Shown piece by piece: positions 8,328 to 16,060 of a stretch of 27,089 bases of DNA. Position 1 is the first letter of the stretch. Each line of letters begins with the position of its first letter. A model generated the notes under the pieces. It ran no database searches. It was not told where the DNA came from and saw only the letters and a list, made by a program, of their open reading frames with translations. Made by a program: the position numbers and the translations under genes. Origin of the DNA: Irpex lacteus (lineage: Eukaryota; Basidiomycota; Agaricomycetes; Polyporales; Irpicaceae); NCBI GenBank assembly GCA_001986395.2, contig MQVO02000120.1:1-27089 (forward strand). Direction: 5' to 3'.

Positions 8328-8588
8328 TTGACGGACCTTATAGAAGGAGTTAGAGACCAAATAATGGAAAAAACGTCCAGAAATTTCCTTCCATATAAAG
8401 AAATTGTTCGTGAAAAGCTTTCAAAATCTACAGAGCTCATTGATACTGTAACTAAGGAAGGGAAAGTATTACCAACTCTTAATGCTGTGGCTCTTTATCT
8501 TCGGGAGTTAAATCCAGAGTATAAAGCATCAGCCGGGAGTCTTCACAATATTATGAAGAGAGGTGGTCTATACAAAGGTATATTTTAG
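8328..8588 (+). pseudogene. C-terminal DNA-binding part of a homing endonuclease (NUMOD/IENR-like)
   Basis: 86 residues from a TTG codon. The end (TLNAVALYLRELNPEYKASA, then SLHNIMKRGGLYKGIF) resembles the small helix-turn-helix modules found at the C-terminus of GIY-YI G-type intron endonucleases. These start with a conserved N-A-x-A-x-Y-L and end with L-Y-K-G-x-F. The catalytic domain is missing upstream. It is opposite in orientation to the endonuclease pieces at 8661-9279. Confidence 0.45.
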
Positions 8589-8660
8589 TGTGTTATCTTG
8601 TTAAAAATGAGGACAAAAAGGAATAAAGTAAAGTTTATTGTTACGGTACTACTTTGTTTG

Positions 8661-8987
8661 CTAAACTTCGTTAGGGGGAGGCAGCCATATGGGAAAATAA
8701 GAAGGAATGCAAGCAGAAATTGGTATAATAGAAGATTGATTATTATACTTAGAACTTCGTATGCGAAAATAATCCTTAATACTCATACCATTTATTGCGG
8801 AAATCAGAAATTGCAGTTGAAGAGTGACTCGAGTAGTAAGAGGAGGATACTTATCAAAAAGAGGTAGAAGAATTGTTCGAATGATATGTTGATTATTAAC
8901 AGACCAAATGACAAAACCTGCCTTAATAGGAATTGTACCACCCCCTATAAACATTTCCATTAATCTTGTGAGTAAATTTGTAAACAC
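8661..8987 (-). pseudogene. LAGLIDADG homing endonuclease fragment
   Basis: The frame contains VNNQHIIRTILLPLFDKYPP followed by LTTRVTLQLQFLISAING. This is the region between the two LAGLIDADG motifs, with the familiar PxFDKYPPLT signature. Neither full catalytic motif is present. The last 25 residues look unrelated. At its 5' side it joins, out of frame, a GIY-YIG fragment (overlap 8923-8987), so two different endonuclease genes have been recombined here. Confidence 0.65.
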
Positions 8988-9279
8988 CCGCTCTAGACTT
9001 TAATAAAGAATTTACTCCACTGTGCCCACCAAATAATTGAGTTAAAGGTAATTTGATAGGTAATTCATACTTTGAGGGTAGAATACTTTTTAAGATTTCA
9101 AACTCAGCAAGGGTTAGTTTAAAATCAGGCATATTAAATTTGAATATAGATTGATTCAGATTTAAATCTATGTTTTCCTTAGCATACTCAGGTGAAGGGT
9201 ACTTTTTAAAAAAGTTATCAACTATTTTTACCGGATTATCCTTATCTAAGTTTTTAAGTTTCTTCCAGAAGGAAAACTT
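8923..9279 (-). pseudogene. GIY-YIG homing endonuclease, N-terminal fragment
   Basis: Open from 9279 (no ATG before 9132). Near the end it reads SRAGVYKFTHKINGNVY, the start of a GIY-YIG domain (GVY, then normally Y-V/I-G). After NVY the frame changes to RGWYNSY and stops, so the second half of the catalytic domain, including Arg and Glu residues, is lost. The roughly 80-residue upstream part (including TLAEFEILKSILPSKYELP) is typical of the N-terminal extension of such proteins. Confidence 0.65.
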
Positions 9280-9308
9280 TTATTAAAAATAGGGGAACCC
9301 AAATAAAA

Positions 9309-9464
9309 TTATTCTTTATCTCTTTCTGCTTCTCCTTTTGTTATCTTATTCCTTAGTAAATATTGTTCAATTGTTTTCATGTCTACTTTAACTACTTTAT
9401 CTACACCAGCAGTTTTACCTCCTTTATTCTCTATCACTTTTCTAACATTATAGATTTTATGCTA
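9309..9464 (-). pseudogene. Possible reverse-transcriptase N-terminal fragment
   Basis: A 51-codon frame includes VRKVIENKGGKTAGVDKVV. This resembles the N-terminal motif of group II intron or retroplasmid reverse transcriptases (N-K-G-x-K-T-x-G-V-D). No further RT motifs follow. This assignment rests on one short motif. Confidence 0.35.
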
Positions 9465-9769
9465 AATTCAGTAATCATTTAATTTATTTATACTTTCTTT
9501 CTTTCCAAGTAATGACTTTCTGAGATTCGCAGGGATGTCCACACGAAGGCTATTCAAAAGATTTTATATAAAACTTAATTGATCATTGGTTTGACCTCTT
9601 ACTAGAAATAAGACTTATTTTTATCTAATTTATAGAGTTCTTCCTTTATTCCTTCTATTAAACTTTTAATAGTGTATAAAATTTTCCCTCTTTATTTAAT
9701 TTAGTCCTCTAATTAATTACAAAGATAATATTTATACTACACATAAAACCCTATCCTTTATAGCATAAT

Positions 9770-9814
9770 CCCAAAAAACTAGGGCAAGAGTAGAAATAAT
9801 TAGTTTTTTTGGGG
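9770..9814. repeat. Family A palindrome, altered core
   Basis: CCCAAAAAACTAGGGC ... AATTAGTTTTTTTGGGG. It directly bounds the nad5 piece that follows. Confidence 0.9.
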
Positions 9815-10014
9815 ATTGTGCAAAAGGGTTTTACAATGGGTGTATCTCTATTTATTGTAACAGAAGTGAATACTGCAGAAATAGTACCAAGCCAATAAGC
9901 AGTGTGTCCTGAGATTTAATATTTTTCGAGTGCTTCCTCTAGGATTAGATCTTTGAAGTAGAACCCTGTAAGAAATGGAAATGCCATTAAGGGTAATGAA
10001 CCAATAAGCTTAAA
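9815..10014 (-). pseudogene. nad5: nad5 internal fragment A
   Basis: NADH dehydrogenase subunit 5 (complex I, proton-pumping arm). One frame reads LIGSLPLMAFPFLTGFYFKD, then LILEEALEKY, an in-frame TAA at about 9921, then ISGHTAYWLGTISAVFTSV. This corresponds to the highly conserved middle of Nad5. Conservation drops after SVT, shortly before the family A palindrome. Upstream the frame stops at TAG. It overlaps in content with the second nad5 piece at 13976-14690, so two partial copies exist. Apart from the TAA (where Ser or Thr is usual) it is well conserved, suggesting recent loss or an exon-like role. Confidence 0.8.
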
Positions 10015-10330
10015 CTATTTCAGTTAAATGAACCATGGTATTCCTTTTTACCATAAATAATTTAGCTATTTAATTTTAAGCCTCCTGACTCAGAGTCTGG
10101 TATCCCTAATTAGTAATCAAGTCCAGTAATAAATTTATAATAAAATTAATTATCTGGCTGGCAGCTGCCCTTATTAAAAATAAATTATTCATGGGGTTTT
10201 ATATATTTAATTAAACGAATCCTATAGTTTTAACTATTAATTAATTTGTCTCCACCCTTTATCAAAAGAAAATAAAATAAAAATTTTTATTTTATAGATA
10301 ATAAAACAAAGGGGGTATAAAATTAAAATA
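10015..10330. other. Spacer without recognised gene
   Basis: AT-rich. Contains an A/T palindrome at about 10272-10303 (AAATAAAAATTTTTATTTTA) flanked by CCACCCTTT and AAAGGGGGT, a family B-like arrangement. Confidence 0.5.
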
Positions 10331-11290
10331 TTACAGAGTATAGTAATAAGGAAGAAAAGCAAGGTACTCTGGGTTTAGTTGTAGTAGGTCTAAATAATAG
10401 TTATGTTCCAATATTCCCCTGATTAATCTTGTGGGAATCATTTCTCCAACTCCGAACTCTAAAATACTGCTGTTATTGCTTAATAGAGAATAGTTACTAA
10501 TGGAGCTACCACTATCTGAGCTTGTAAAAAAATCAGTGACTGTGGTAGAGTTAGTACTATTACTAGAAGAAGCTATACTATATTCTGATGAAGGTATAGA
10601 TTTTATGCCCTGAATTGAACTTGTACTTGGATTTGAATAATTGTACAAATAATCAGATTGCATAGGGCTATCTTGAGGTAAATTGTTATTTAAACTATTA
10701 ACTTTATTTATCTTGAAAATGCCTAACCCCTCTTTACTTGCAAGATAAGCTTTCTTAGGTAAAGCTTTTATAGAATAGAAGAAAGCAGGTAAAGAACAAT
10801 AATGTAACTCTAAAACATTCAAACCTAATTCTAAATCTGATTCTGGAATCATATATGAATCAAATTCTATAGAATCACCACTATCATTTACATAATCACT
10901 GTATTCGTATGACCAATACCATTGATGTCCTACAACTTTAATTGTTATTGTAGGTGAGATAACTTCATCTAATAAATATAATAATCTGAATGAAGGGAAA
11001 GCAATAGCAATTAAGATAAAAGCTGGTGTGATTGTCCAGATTAATTCAATTAATGTACCGTGATTTAAGTATTTATGTACAATTGCACTTTTACTACTAT
11101 TATAGTAATAAATAATTGAAGTTAATACCCAGAAAACTCCTACTGAAATTACAACAAGGTAAAAAAAGATTGTGTTGTGTAATTCAACAATCCCAGTGAA
11201 TCCTGGAGCTGCACTATCTTGGAAACCTATTTGCCAAGGATGTGGAGCATCATTAAATATAGTATTTAAAAAAGAAAAATTAAAAATCAT
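10331..11290 (-). CDS. cox2: cox2 5' part fused to an unrelated Ser/Asn-rich tail
   Basis: Residues 1-156 are cytochrome c oxidase subunit 2: DAPHPWQIGFQDSAAPGFTG near the start, two membrane helices (residues about 40-64 and 82-105), VVGHQWYWSYEYSD at 119-132, and MIPESDLELG at 147-156. Then similarity stops in frame. The 163 residues that follow carry LNVLELHYCSLPAFFYS, a Ser/Asn/Thr-rich stretch and a tail ending in PYYYTL. They lack the CuA site (C-x3-C, H, M) needed to accept electrons from cytochrome c. Either this is exon 1 read into an intron ORF or a rearranged tail, or a pseudogene. No second exon was found downstream. A stop at the end of the tail is followed by AT-rich spacer. Confidence 0.85.
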   Translation of the reverse strand: MIFNFSFLNTIFNDAPHPWQIGFQDSAAPGFTGIVELHNTIFFYLVVISVGVFWVLTSIIYYYNSSKSAIVHKYLNHGTLIELIWTITPAFILIAIAFPSFRLLYLLDEVISPTITIKVVGHQWYWSYEYSDYVNDSGDSIEFDSYMIPESDLELGLNVLELHYCSLPAFFYSIKALPKKAYLASKEGLGIFKINKVNSLNNNLPQDSPMQSDYLYNYSNPSTSSIQGIKSIPSSEYSIASSSNSTNSTTVTDFFTSSDSGSSISNYSLLSNNSSILEFGVGEMIPTRLIRGILEHNYYLDLLQLNPEYLAFLPYYYTL

Positions 11291-11480
11291 TTTTATTTAA
11301 AATTTGTGTATACCTTAGGTAATATATTACTAATACCAATTTATATTAAGATTAAATTATTTTTTTAGTTTTTGTCCTTTGTTTATAGATAAGAAAATAA
11401 GATTATTTATTTTCTTCTTATGTAATAAAAATAAAGAGGGTAAGTATTAGAAATAAAAAATAAATTATAAAAAAATATAA

Positions 11481-11522
11481 CCCCAAAAAAACTAGGAATT
11501 AGAAATAATTAGTTTTTTTGGG
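11481..11522. repeat. Family A palindrome, shortened
   Basis: CCCCAAAAAAACTAG ... AATTAGTTTTTTTGGG. Confidence 0.93.
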
Positions 11523-11606
11523 ATTGGATTAAAGTAATAAATTTATACTCTCAGCTCATACTTTATAATTTATTAAACATAAAGTATTAAAGTACAGTTT
11601 TGTTTC

Positions 11607-11654
11607 ACCCTCCCTCCTCCCCTTTTTTTATATAAAAAAAGGATAGAGGGGGGA
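11607..11654. repeat. Family B hairpin with extended GC arms
   Basis: CCCTCCCTCCTCCCCTTTTT, then an A/T centre, then AAAAGGATAGAGGGGGGAGG. Confidence 0.75.
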
Positions 11655-11804
11655 GGATAGAGGATGTACTGCTGAAAAATATTATTTAGTAAAACTAAAT
11701 AAACCACTGCTAAACCTAAGGTGTTATATAGTATAAATACTATTCTGAGTATAAAATAGACAGTGAAAGATTATGATAAAATAAAATATATATAATAATA
11801 TAGC

Positions 11805-11935
11805 TATCCCCCCACCCTGTGGGCCCCACTTGATTTATAAGGGCCCCACATTCCACAATCCACAATCCACAATCCACAAAGTGGGCTGGGGTGGGCTGGG
11901 CTGGCGTGGGCGGCAAGGAGGGGTGGGCAAATTTA
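11805..11935. repeat. GC-rich island with CACAATC tandem units
   Basis: Contains a GGGCCCC-bounded small hairpin, three to four CACAATC units (11850-11876), CCACAAAGTGG, and repeated GGGCT. CCACAAAGTGG also appears in the family A element at 15541 and in rnl near 4190. Confidence 0.75.
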
Positions 11936-12145
11936 TTAAATATATATTCTTTTTTTGATTTTATTTCTTCCCTTTTTTTTTAATTAAATTAAATTAAATT
12001 AAATTAAATTATTAAAAAGAAAAAGACCAAAATATATTATTACTTATAAAAATTTATAAGAAAATAATACATGCCCCCCTTTTTTTATTTATAGAGGGCA
12101 GTGCAACGTTAGCTCTGGAAAAGAAAGTTAAATCTAACTTTCCTT

Positions 12146-12187
12146 TATTCTTTTTCTCCTTTTTTTTATTATTATAAAAATAAAAAG
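12146..12187. repeat. Family B hairpin
   Basis: CTCCTTTTTTTTATTATTAT followed by AAAAATAAAAAGG, next to trnE. Confidence 0.6.
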
Positions 12188-12207
12188 GCATAAAGAAATT
12201 AAGAATA

Positions 12208-12278
12208 TAGTCTTTATCAGAATCGAACTGATACTTGCTACGTGAAGGGTAGCTGTACTGCCTTTATACAAAAAGACC
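12208..12278 (-). tRNA. trnE: tRNA-Glu (UUC) with C33
   Basis: Acceptor GGTCTTT/AAAGACT, anticodon stem GCTAC/GTAGC, T-arm ATCAG-TTCGATT-CTGAT, discriminator A. The loop reads CCTTCAC, so position 33, almost always U, is C in this sequence. Confidence 0.9.
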
Positions 12279-12298
12279 CGGTCTTTATTTTATTTCTA

Positions 12299-12370
12299 TT
12301 GCGGCATCAGGAATTGAACCTGCTCTAACAGCTCATGAGGCTATTGTGCCAACCTTTACACTATACCGCA
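12299..12370 (-). tRNA. trnM: tRNA-Met (CAU)
   Basis: Acceptor TGCGGTA/TGCCGCA, D-arm GTGT...GCAC, anticodon loop CTCATGA, T-loop TTCAATT. One T-stem mismatch. The overall form resembles fungal initiator tRNA. A second CAU tRNA is at 26459. Confidence 0.9.
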
Positions 12371-12411
12371 TGTATGGACACTATCTTATTATTAAGATTT
12401 TATTTTTGTTT

Positions 12412-12494
12412 TACGAACAAAGAGACTTGAACTCTTAAGGGATATTCCCACTTCTACTTAAGAGAAGATTGTTTACCAATTTCAACATGTTCGT
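12412..12494 (-). tRNA. trnL: tRNA-Leu (UAA)
   Basis: Acceptor ACGAACA/TGTTCGT, anticodon stem-loop CTTCT-CTTAAGT-AGAAG, a long variable arm (GGGAATATCCC) and T-arm AAGAG-TTCAAGT-CTCTT. The class II shape confirms Leu. Confidence 0.94.
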
Positions 12495-12534
12495 TTCCTT
12501 TTTTTTAATTAAAAAAAAAGGGAGGGAAGGGCAA
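12495..12534. repeat. Family B hairpin
   Basis: TTTCCTTTTTTTTAATTAAA followed by AAAAAAGGGAGGG, directly upstream of trnL. Confidence 0.75.
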
Positions 12535-12655
12535 AATCTAATAATCTAATTATAATATTTTATTTTATTTAATTATAAGACTCTTTTTAATTCTATTCTT
12601 TTATTAATACCCGGCTTTATTCTTAAATCCACAATCATCTTGTTTATTTTGGAGG

Positions 12656-13003
12656 ATTAGCGTAAAGTAGAGTAAAGAAAGATAAGAACAGTTAAAATGT
12701 GACACCCAAAGAACAATTCATCTGTTTCTTCAATAGCACCTTCTATCTTTTTAGGACAGTTATTCAATTTATTACCCCAAAAAACTAGTTAGAATTAATT
12801 CATCCGGTAAAGCGACCCTAGTTTTTTGGGTTGAGTCGCTGAACAGCTATAGGTGTAGGTATATTATGAAATACATTGTTTCAACTAACTAGTACCCAAC
12901 CAACACCTAGTGCAATAAATACTGTAACAGCTAGTGAAGTAGGAGATTTACTATTAGCTGATCCTATTTGTAAGCCTTTACTCCCCTTTACGAAGTGCTA
13001 AAT
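12656..13003 (-). pseudogene. Small membrane ORF split by a family A palindrome
   Basis: The first part (13003 to 12831) reads IGSANSKSPTSLAVTVFIAL, then GVGWVLVSWNNVFHNIPTP, with one UGA as Trp. It then hits TAG inside the palindrome at 12775-12830. The second part (12774 to 12656) reads NKLNNCPKKIEGAIEETDEL, then FFGCHILTVLIFLYSTLR and TAA. Leaving out the palindrome joins the parts in frame (QRL to NNKLNN). Two hydrophobic segments; no known family. Function unknown. Confidence 0.45.
12775..12830. repeat. Family A palindrome with CATCCG spacer, inside an ORF
   Basis: CCCCAAAAAACTAG, core TTAGAATTAATT, then CATCCGGTAAAGCGACC, then CTAGTTTTTTGGG. The CATCCG spacer recurs in the long elements at 23621, 24506 and 26198. 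Confidence 0.92.
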
Positions 13004-13026
13004 CAATTGATTTTAGATTCTGAGCT

Positions 13027-13076
13027 CCCCCCAAAAAAACTAGTTAGAATTAATTCTAATTCCTAGTTTTTTGGGG
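13027..13076. repeat. Family A palindrome, short form
   Basis: CCCCCCAAAAAAACTAG ... CTAGTTTTTTGGGG. The LAGLIDADG remnant starts at its right end. Confidence 0.95.
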
Positions 13077-13227
13077 ATGTATAGAAATTTTTAATAATAA
13101 ACAACATCTTACAGATAAAGGGTTAAATGAAATAGTTTATTTAAAATCTATACTTAATTTATATAAGAGCAGCCGGACCGCCGGACTGATTGGATTTTTG
13201 CGGTTACTGACTTTAGCAGAAAAATAA
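13077..13227 (+). pseudogene. LAGLIDADG endonuclease C-terminal fragment
   Basis: The frame reads CIEIFNNKQHLTDKGLNEIV followed by YLKSILNLYKSS, matching the N-K-x-H-L-T-x-x-G-L segment near the C-terminus of LAGLIDADG endonucleases. After a GC-rich CCGGACCGCCGG block the frame changes character and stops at 13225. The catalytic part is missing, and the left boundary coincides with the palindrome. Confidence 0.6.
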
Positions 13228-13497
13228 AACAAATGCGTTACGAAGAAGCCTGCTTACAAAGTAATGGAAAAGAACTTGATGCCTTCCTTTTTTTTATAAA
13301 AAAAAAGGGAAGTAGAGAATGATATTGTGGATTTATTTGAAAAAAAACGGTGTGATTAGTAATGAGGATGCTAAAACAAGGAAACAGCAAATAAAACGTA
13401 ACGAATCCATGTGCCAGAATAATAGTAAAGAGATTAAATCTAAAATATTTAGCTCTTTAAAACAGTTAAATGATATACGTAACAACAGAAAATAAGT
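13165..13497 (+). pseudogene. Unidentified ORF carrying a family B hairpin
   Basis: One frame reads TDWIFAVTDFSRKIKQMRYE, then EACLQSNGKELDA, then the hairpin (13276-13306). Leaving out the hairpin continues as VENDIVDLFEK. After a shift in an A8 run (about 13344) it reads GVISNEDAKTRKQQIKRNES and ends at TAA near 13496 (LNDIRNNRK). It is lysine-rich, probably helical and of unknown function. The frame needs two repairs, so it is not intact as sequenced. Confidence 0.4.
13276..13306. repeat. Family B hairpin inside an ORF
   Basis: CCTTCCTTTTTTTTATAAAA followed by AAAAAGGGAAG. Read in frame it encodes FFIKKKG. Confidence 0.8.
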
Positions 13498-13631
13498 ATT
13501 AAGATAAAGCTATTGAAATTAATAGCCTTAATAAACCCCACCACCGTGGTGGGCGATAAATAATTTAATGTGTTACTAATTTTCTTTTTATTTATTAAAA
13601 TTTTAGAACCCCCTTTTTTGGCTACATAAGA

Positions 13632-13831
13632 ATCTAAAGTTAATGAGACTCAATCTACTAAATCTGATGTGATTGTTCATCCTAGAGAAGAAGTTAAAAC
13701 TGAGGGGAAGTTAATAGTGAAGCTAAATCAGAGGTTAAATTGAAGGTGAACAAATCGAAGAAACTTACAGAGTTGAACTACATCAAGTACGTGCGAGGGG
13801 AGTTCTTAAGCATAAGGTATTCTATCTAGAC
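13632..13831 (+). pseudogene. Unidentified charged ORF with one frameshift
   Basis: The first frame reads ESKVNETQSTKSDVIVHPRE followed by EVKTEG. A frameshift near 13708 (GGGG run) leads to EVNSEAKSEVKLKVNKSKK, then LTELNYIKYVRGEFLSIRYS and TAG. It is rich in Glu, Lys and Val, with no start codon at its left end. I do not recognise the family; probably the C-terminal part of a plasmid-type protein. Confidence 0.4.
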
Positions 13832-13965
13832 AGACACTAGATAAGAATAAAATTTTATTGGAAGGATAGCAAGTTCGCACCTGTTGATTCTTAGTGGTTT
13901 GGGCCACGGAAACCGTCTTATTCTAATGTAAACCCTAACCCACTTTCATACACTAGCCTCCCTTT

Positions 13966-13992
13966 ATTTCCTTTTTATTAAAAAAGGGGTAA
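13966..13992. repeat. Family B hairpin at the end of nad5 remnant B
   Basis: TTTCCTTTTTATTAAAAAAGGGG. The nad5 frame terminates within it. Confidence 0.65.
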
Positions 13993-14690
13993 AGTATATT
14001 CAGTTTCAATAAAGGAATTAGTATGTGGGAACCCCATAGTTAAATTAAATACAACATTATCTCTATCATAACCTAATAATATACTAAATATAGTTAAAAT
14101 AGACAAAGGTATTGTCATATTAGTACTTTAATGTTTATGTCCATATAGACATTTATTCCCACGTGGATTATTATATAATGTTAAATATTATACTCTTAAT
14201 GAATATATTGCTGTGAATGTAGCTGATGCTGTAGTAATATAAGACATATATATCCACATACAGTACAAATTCCATATAATGATTATAATTATCTGAACTA
14301 TAGTAACCTCTTAGACCAGGCAAAGGGATTAAAGGCTATTAACATAGTAGTATTACTAATTGATAAATATTCTATTAATACTCCAAATTTACGCATATAT
14401 TGAGTTTCTGACATATATAACCAGCTGACAGAAATAAAAATGCTTTAAAGAAAGCATGACAATACCCCAAAAACACTAGTAATTATAAATAATTCTAACT
14501 AGTTTTTTTGGAAGAAGAGAGATTACTAAAACATATGCACTTACCCTTATAGCTAACATCATCATGCTTAATTGAGAGATAATAGATAAAGCTATTACTC
14601 TTTTTATATCATTAAATACTACTGCTATTAAACCACTTATATATGTAGTAAACCCAGCTAATCATAATATAACTAATCATACCAATAAAA
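13976..14690 (-). pseudogene. nad5: nad5 remnant B, interrupted by a family A palindrome
   Basis: Colinear with the second half of Nad5 (complex I). Blocks in order are GFTTYISGLIAVVFNDIKRV, IALSIISQLSMMMLAIRVSA (14690-14512), palindrome (14465-14511), YCHAFFKAFLFLSAG, MSETQYMRKFGVLIEYLS, then a diverged PLPGLRGYYSSDNYNHYMEF, then YITTASATFTAIYSLR, and MTIPLSILTIFSILLGYDRD near the end. At least three frameshifts and an in-frame TAA (about 14130) break it, and it ends in a family B hairpin. Residue spacing across the palindrome equals that of normal Nad5. It is less conserved than fragment A. Decayed copy, or a gene with many read errors. Confidence 0.75.
14465..14511. repeat. Family A palindrome inside nad5
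   Basis: 47 nt: CCCCAAAAACACTAG ... CTAACTAGTTTTTTTGG. It is inserted between codons for ISLL and YCHAFF. Confidence 0.93.
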
Positions 14691-14691
14691 A

Positions 14692-14729
14692 TACACTAGG
14701 AATTAGAAATAATTCTTAGCGTTTTTTTA
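14692..14729. repeat. Degenerate family A palindrome
   Basis: TACACTAGGAATTAGAAATA followed by ATTCTTAGCGTTTTTTT. It sits at the 5' boundary of nad5 remnant B. Confidence 0.6.
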
Positions 14730-14769
14730 TTATTTTATTGTGTATACTTTTTTATAACTTTTTATTTTA

Positions 14770-14889
14770 TTTATTCATTTGTTGAATCAGTTGTAGGTTT
14801 AGCTGATTTATCAGCACTAGGACTAGTAGATTCTGTCGCAGCTGGATTAGAGGTATCTGTAGTAGTGTTAGGTTTAGGTACAGAATCCT
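14770..14889 (-). pseudogene. Pro/Thr/Ser-rich ORF end
   Basis: About 39 codons (KPNTTTDTSNPAATESTSPS, then ADKSAKPTTDSTNE, TAA). The composition is like the Pro/Thr/Ser linker of the ORF at 5196, so it may be the end of a related membrane ORF. No membrane segment is present. Confidence 0.3.
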
Positions 14890-14934
14890 TATAGGCTTAA
14901 TAAAAATAAAGAGATAATGGATTAAGAAATTTAT

Positions 14935-15009
14935 TAGTATCTTATTGGACTCGAACCAATATAATATGTTTCGTAAACATATACTACTACCAATTAAGCT
15001 AAAGATACT
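14935..15009 (-). tRNA. trnR: tRNA-Arg (ACG)
   Basis: Acceptor AGTATCT/AGATACT, anticodon stem-loop TATGT-TTACGAA-ACATA, T-arm ATTGG-TTCGAGT-CCAAT, discriminator A. Confidence 0.93.
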
Positions 15010-15195
15010 CAACTCTAATTTAAATAAATAAATAAATTTTTGAGGACGTGAGCGTCCTCCTCCCGGCTCTAACGTTTAGCACAAATCTAAGATATTCTTT
15101 TTTATTTAATACATAGATATAAATAAGCTTGTAAGCAAAATATATTCCTTTTCCGTGTATATTATTTGCTTACATAGCTTACACTATGGATTGCT

Positions 15196-15473
15196 TTAAT
15201 AAATTTTTTTTACTGAAACATGATAAACACCAATATCTGTGGCAGCTTGTCTTACTAGGGTAGATAGTCTATTCGTTTGTGAAAACATTTGTGACTTCCC
15301 TTTTTTTTTATTAAAAAAAAAAGGATAGAGTGTGCCTTAGCAAGACTATACTTAAGCATACGAGCCCTATCTTTTTCCTTTAATTCTTCGGAACGATTAT
15401 GGTTACTCTCACTAATTTTAGCTCTACCCTCTTCAGATAAAGTATGAACTTTAGTATAATAGGCTTCTTTCAT
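15196..15473 (-). pseudogene. GIY-YIG endonuclease C-terminal part (NUMOD3), broken by a family B hairpin
   Basis: From 15473 the frame reads TLSEEGRAKISESNHNRSEE, a NUMOD3 DNA-binding repeat. It continues LKEKDRARMLKYSLAKAHS and then enters the hairpin (15298-15330). Read through, the hairpin gives ILFFLIKKKG and a shifted frame with an early stop. Leaving it out gives HSQMFSQTNRLSTLVRQAAT, then DIGVYHVSVKKIY and TAA at 15196. This is the expected helix-turn-helix ending of this family. The catalytic GIY-YIG domain is missing upstream. Confidence 0.65.
15298..15330. repeat. Family B hairpin inside a homing-endonuclease gene
   Basis: CCCTTTTTTTTTTATTAAAA followed by AAAAAAGGATAGAG. On the coding strand it is flanked by TC on both sides, perhaps a 2-nt duplication. 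Confidence 0.8.
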
Positions 15474-15540
15474 CTTAGCTATAGTCTATTTAAAATTTAG
15501 TATAACCTAAAGAGCTTCCTGCTTTTTTTAAAGTATTCTA

Positions 15541-15608
15541 CTAAAAAAAACTAGGACCCAGCCCACAAAGTGGATTGGATTGTGGACAGAAATAATTAGT
15601 TTTTTTGG
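15541..15608. repeat. Family A palindrome with GC-rich cargo
   Basis: CTAAAAAAAACTAG arm, then GGACCCAGCCCACAAAGTGG and ATTGGATTGTGGAC, then AATAATTAGTTTTTTTGG. The cargo resembles the GC island at 11805. Confidence 0.85.
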
Positions 15609-15679
15609 AGTTTAGAAAAAGGGCTTTATCTTAAAATCATTTACTTTTCAGCTTATGATAGAATGTTCTAGTTTAAGCA

Positions 15680-15982
15680 CTATTGAAACGATAACAAGTA
15701 ACATAGCTTGATGTGTATAGAGCTAAACCAATACTTTGAATTTGATTACAATTATTTATAATAGGTGTTGCAGATGATCCTGTTATGCTTGTATTAAGGC
15801 TTAAGTTAAAATGATTTAGATCTTTACCTTACTCTGTGATGTATGAGCCTAGGAAAAGGGTTCCTGTTTTATTATTATTAGTTAAGTAAGAGTTTGAAAC
15901 ATGTTACCCTCAGCTCCGTGTTCAGAAGAGGAATAACTTGAATTTACAATTAGAATAGTGTAAATAATCAATTTAACCATAA
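15680..15982 (-). pseudogene. Degenerate unidentified ORF
   Basis: One frame from ATG near 15975 reads MVKLIIYTILIVNSSYSSSE, then HGAEGNMFQTLT, and stops. A neighbouring frame continues YLTNNNKTGTLFLGSYITE, TAA, then NTSITGSSATPIINNCNQIQ and SIGLALYTSSYVTCYRFNSA. It needs a frameshift and a stop repair. It may be a secreted or membrane-type plasmid ORF; no family recognised. Confidence 0.3.
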
Positions 15983-16060
15983 CCCTAAAAAACTAATTAA
16001 TTATCCCGGTATTATTAAAATTTAATTAAATTAAATTTTAATTAGAGCCTAGTTTTTTTG
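15983..16060. repeat. Family A palindrome, long form with nested palindrome
   Basis: CCCTAAAAAACTAATTAATT, spacer ATCCCGGTATT, inner palindrome ATTAAAATTTAAT-TAA-ATTAAATTTTAAT, then TAGAGCCTAGTTTTTTTG. Confidence 0.92.

Larger units (their letters stand above)
11291..12205. other. Spacer with repeats and a GC-rich island
   Basis: No gene recognised. Holds a family A copy (11481), a family B hairpin (11607), a GC-rich island (11805-11935) and a TTAAA pentamer run (11981-12009). Confidence 0.6.

Noticed and set aside
8598..8867. Plus-strand ORF of 89 residues rich in Arg/Lys
   Set aside because: It is the antisense shadow of the LAGLIDADG fragment at 8661-8987.
14767..15012. Minus-strand ORF of 81 residues
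   Set aside because: It covers trnR in full and lies in a different frame from the Pro/Thr/Ser-rich frame; a chance ORF.
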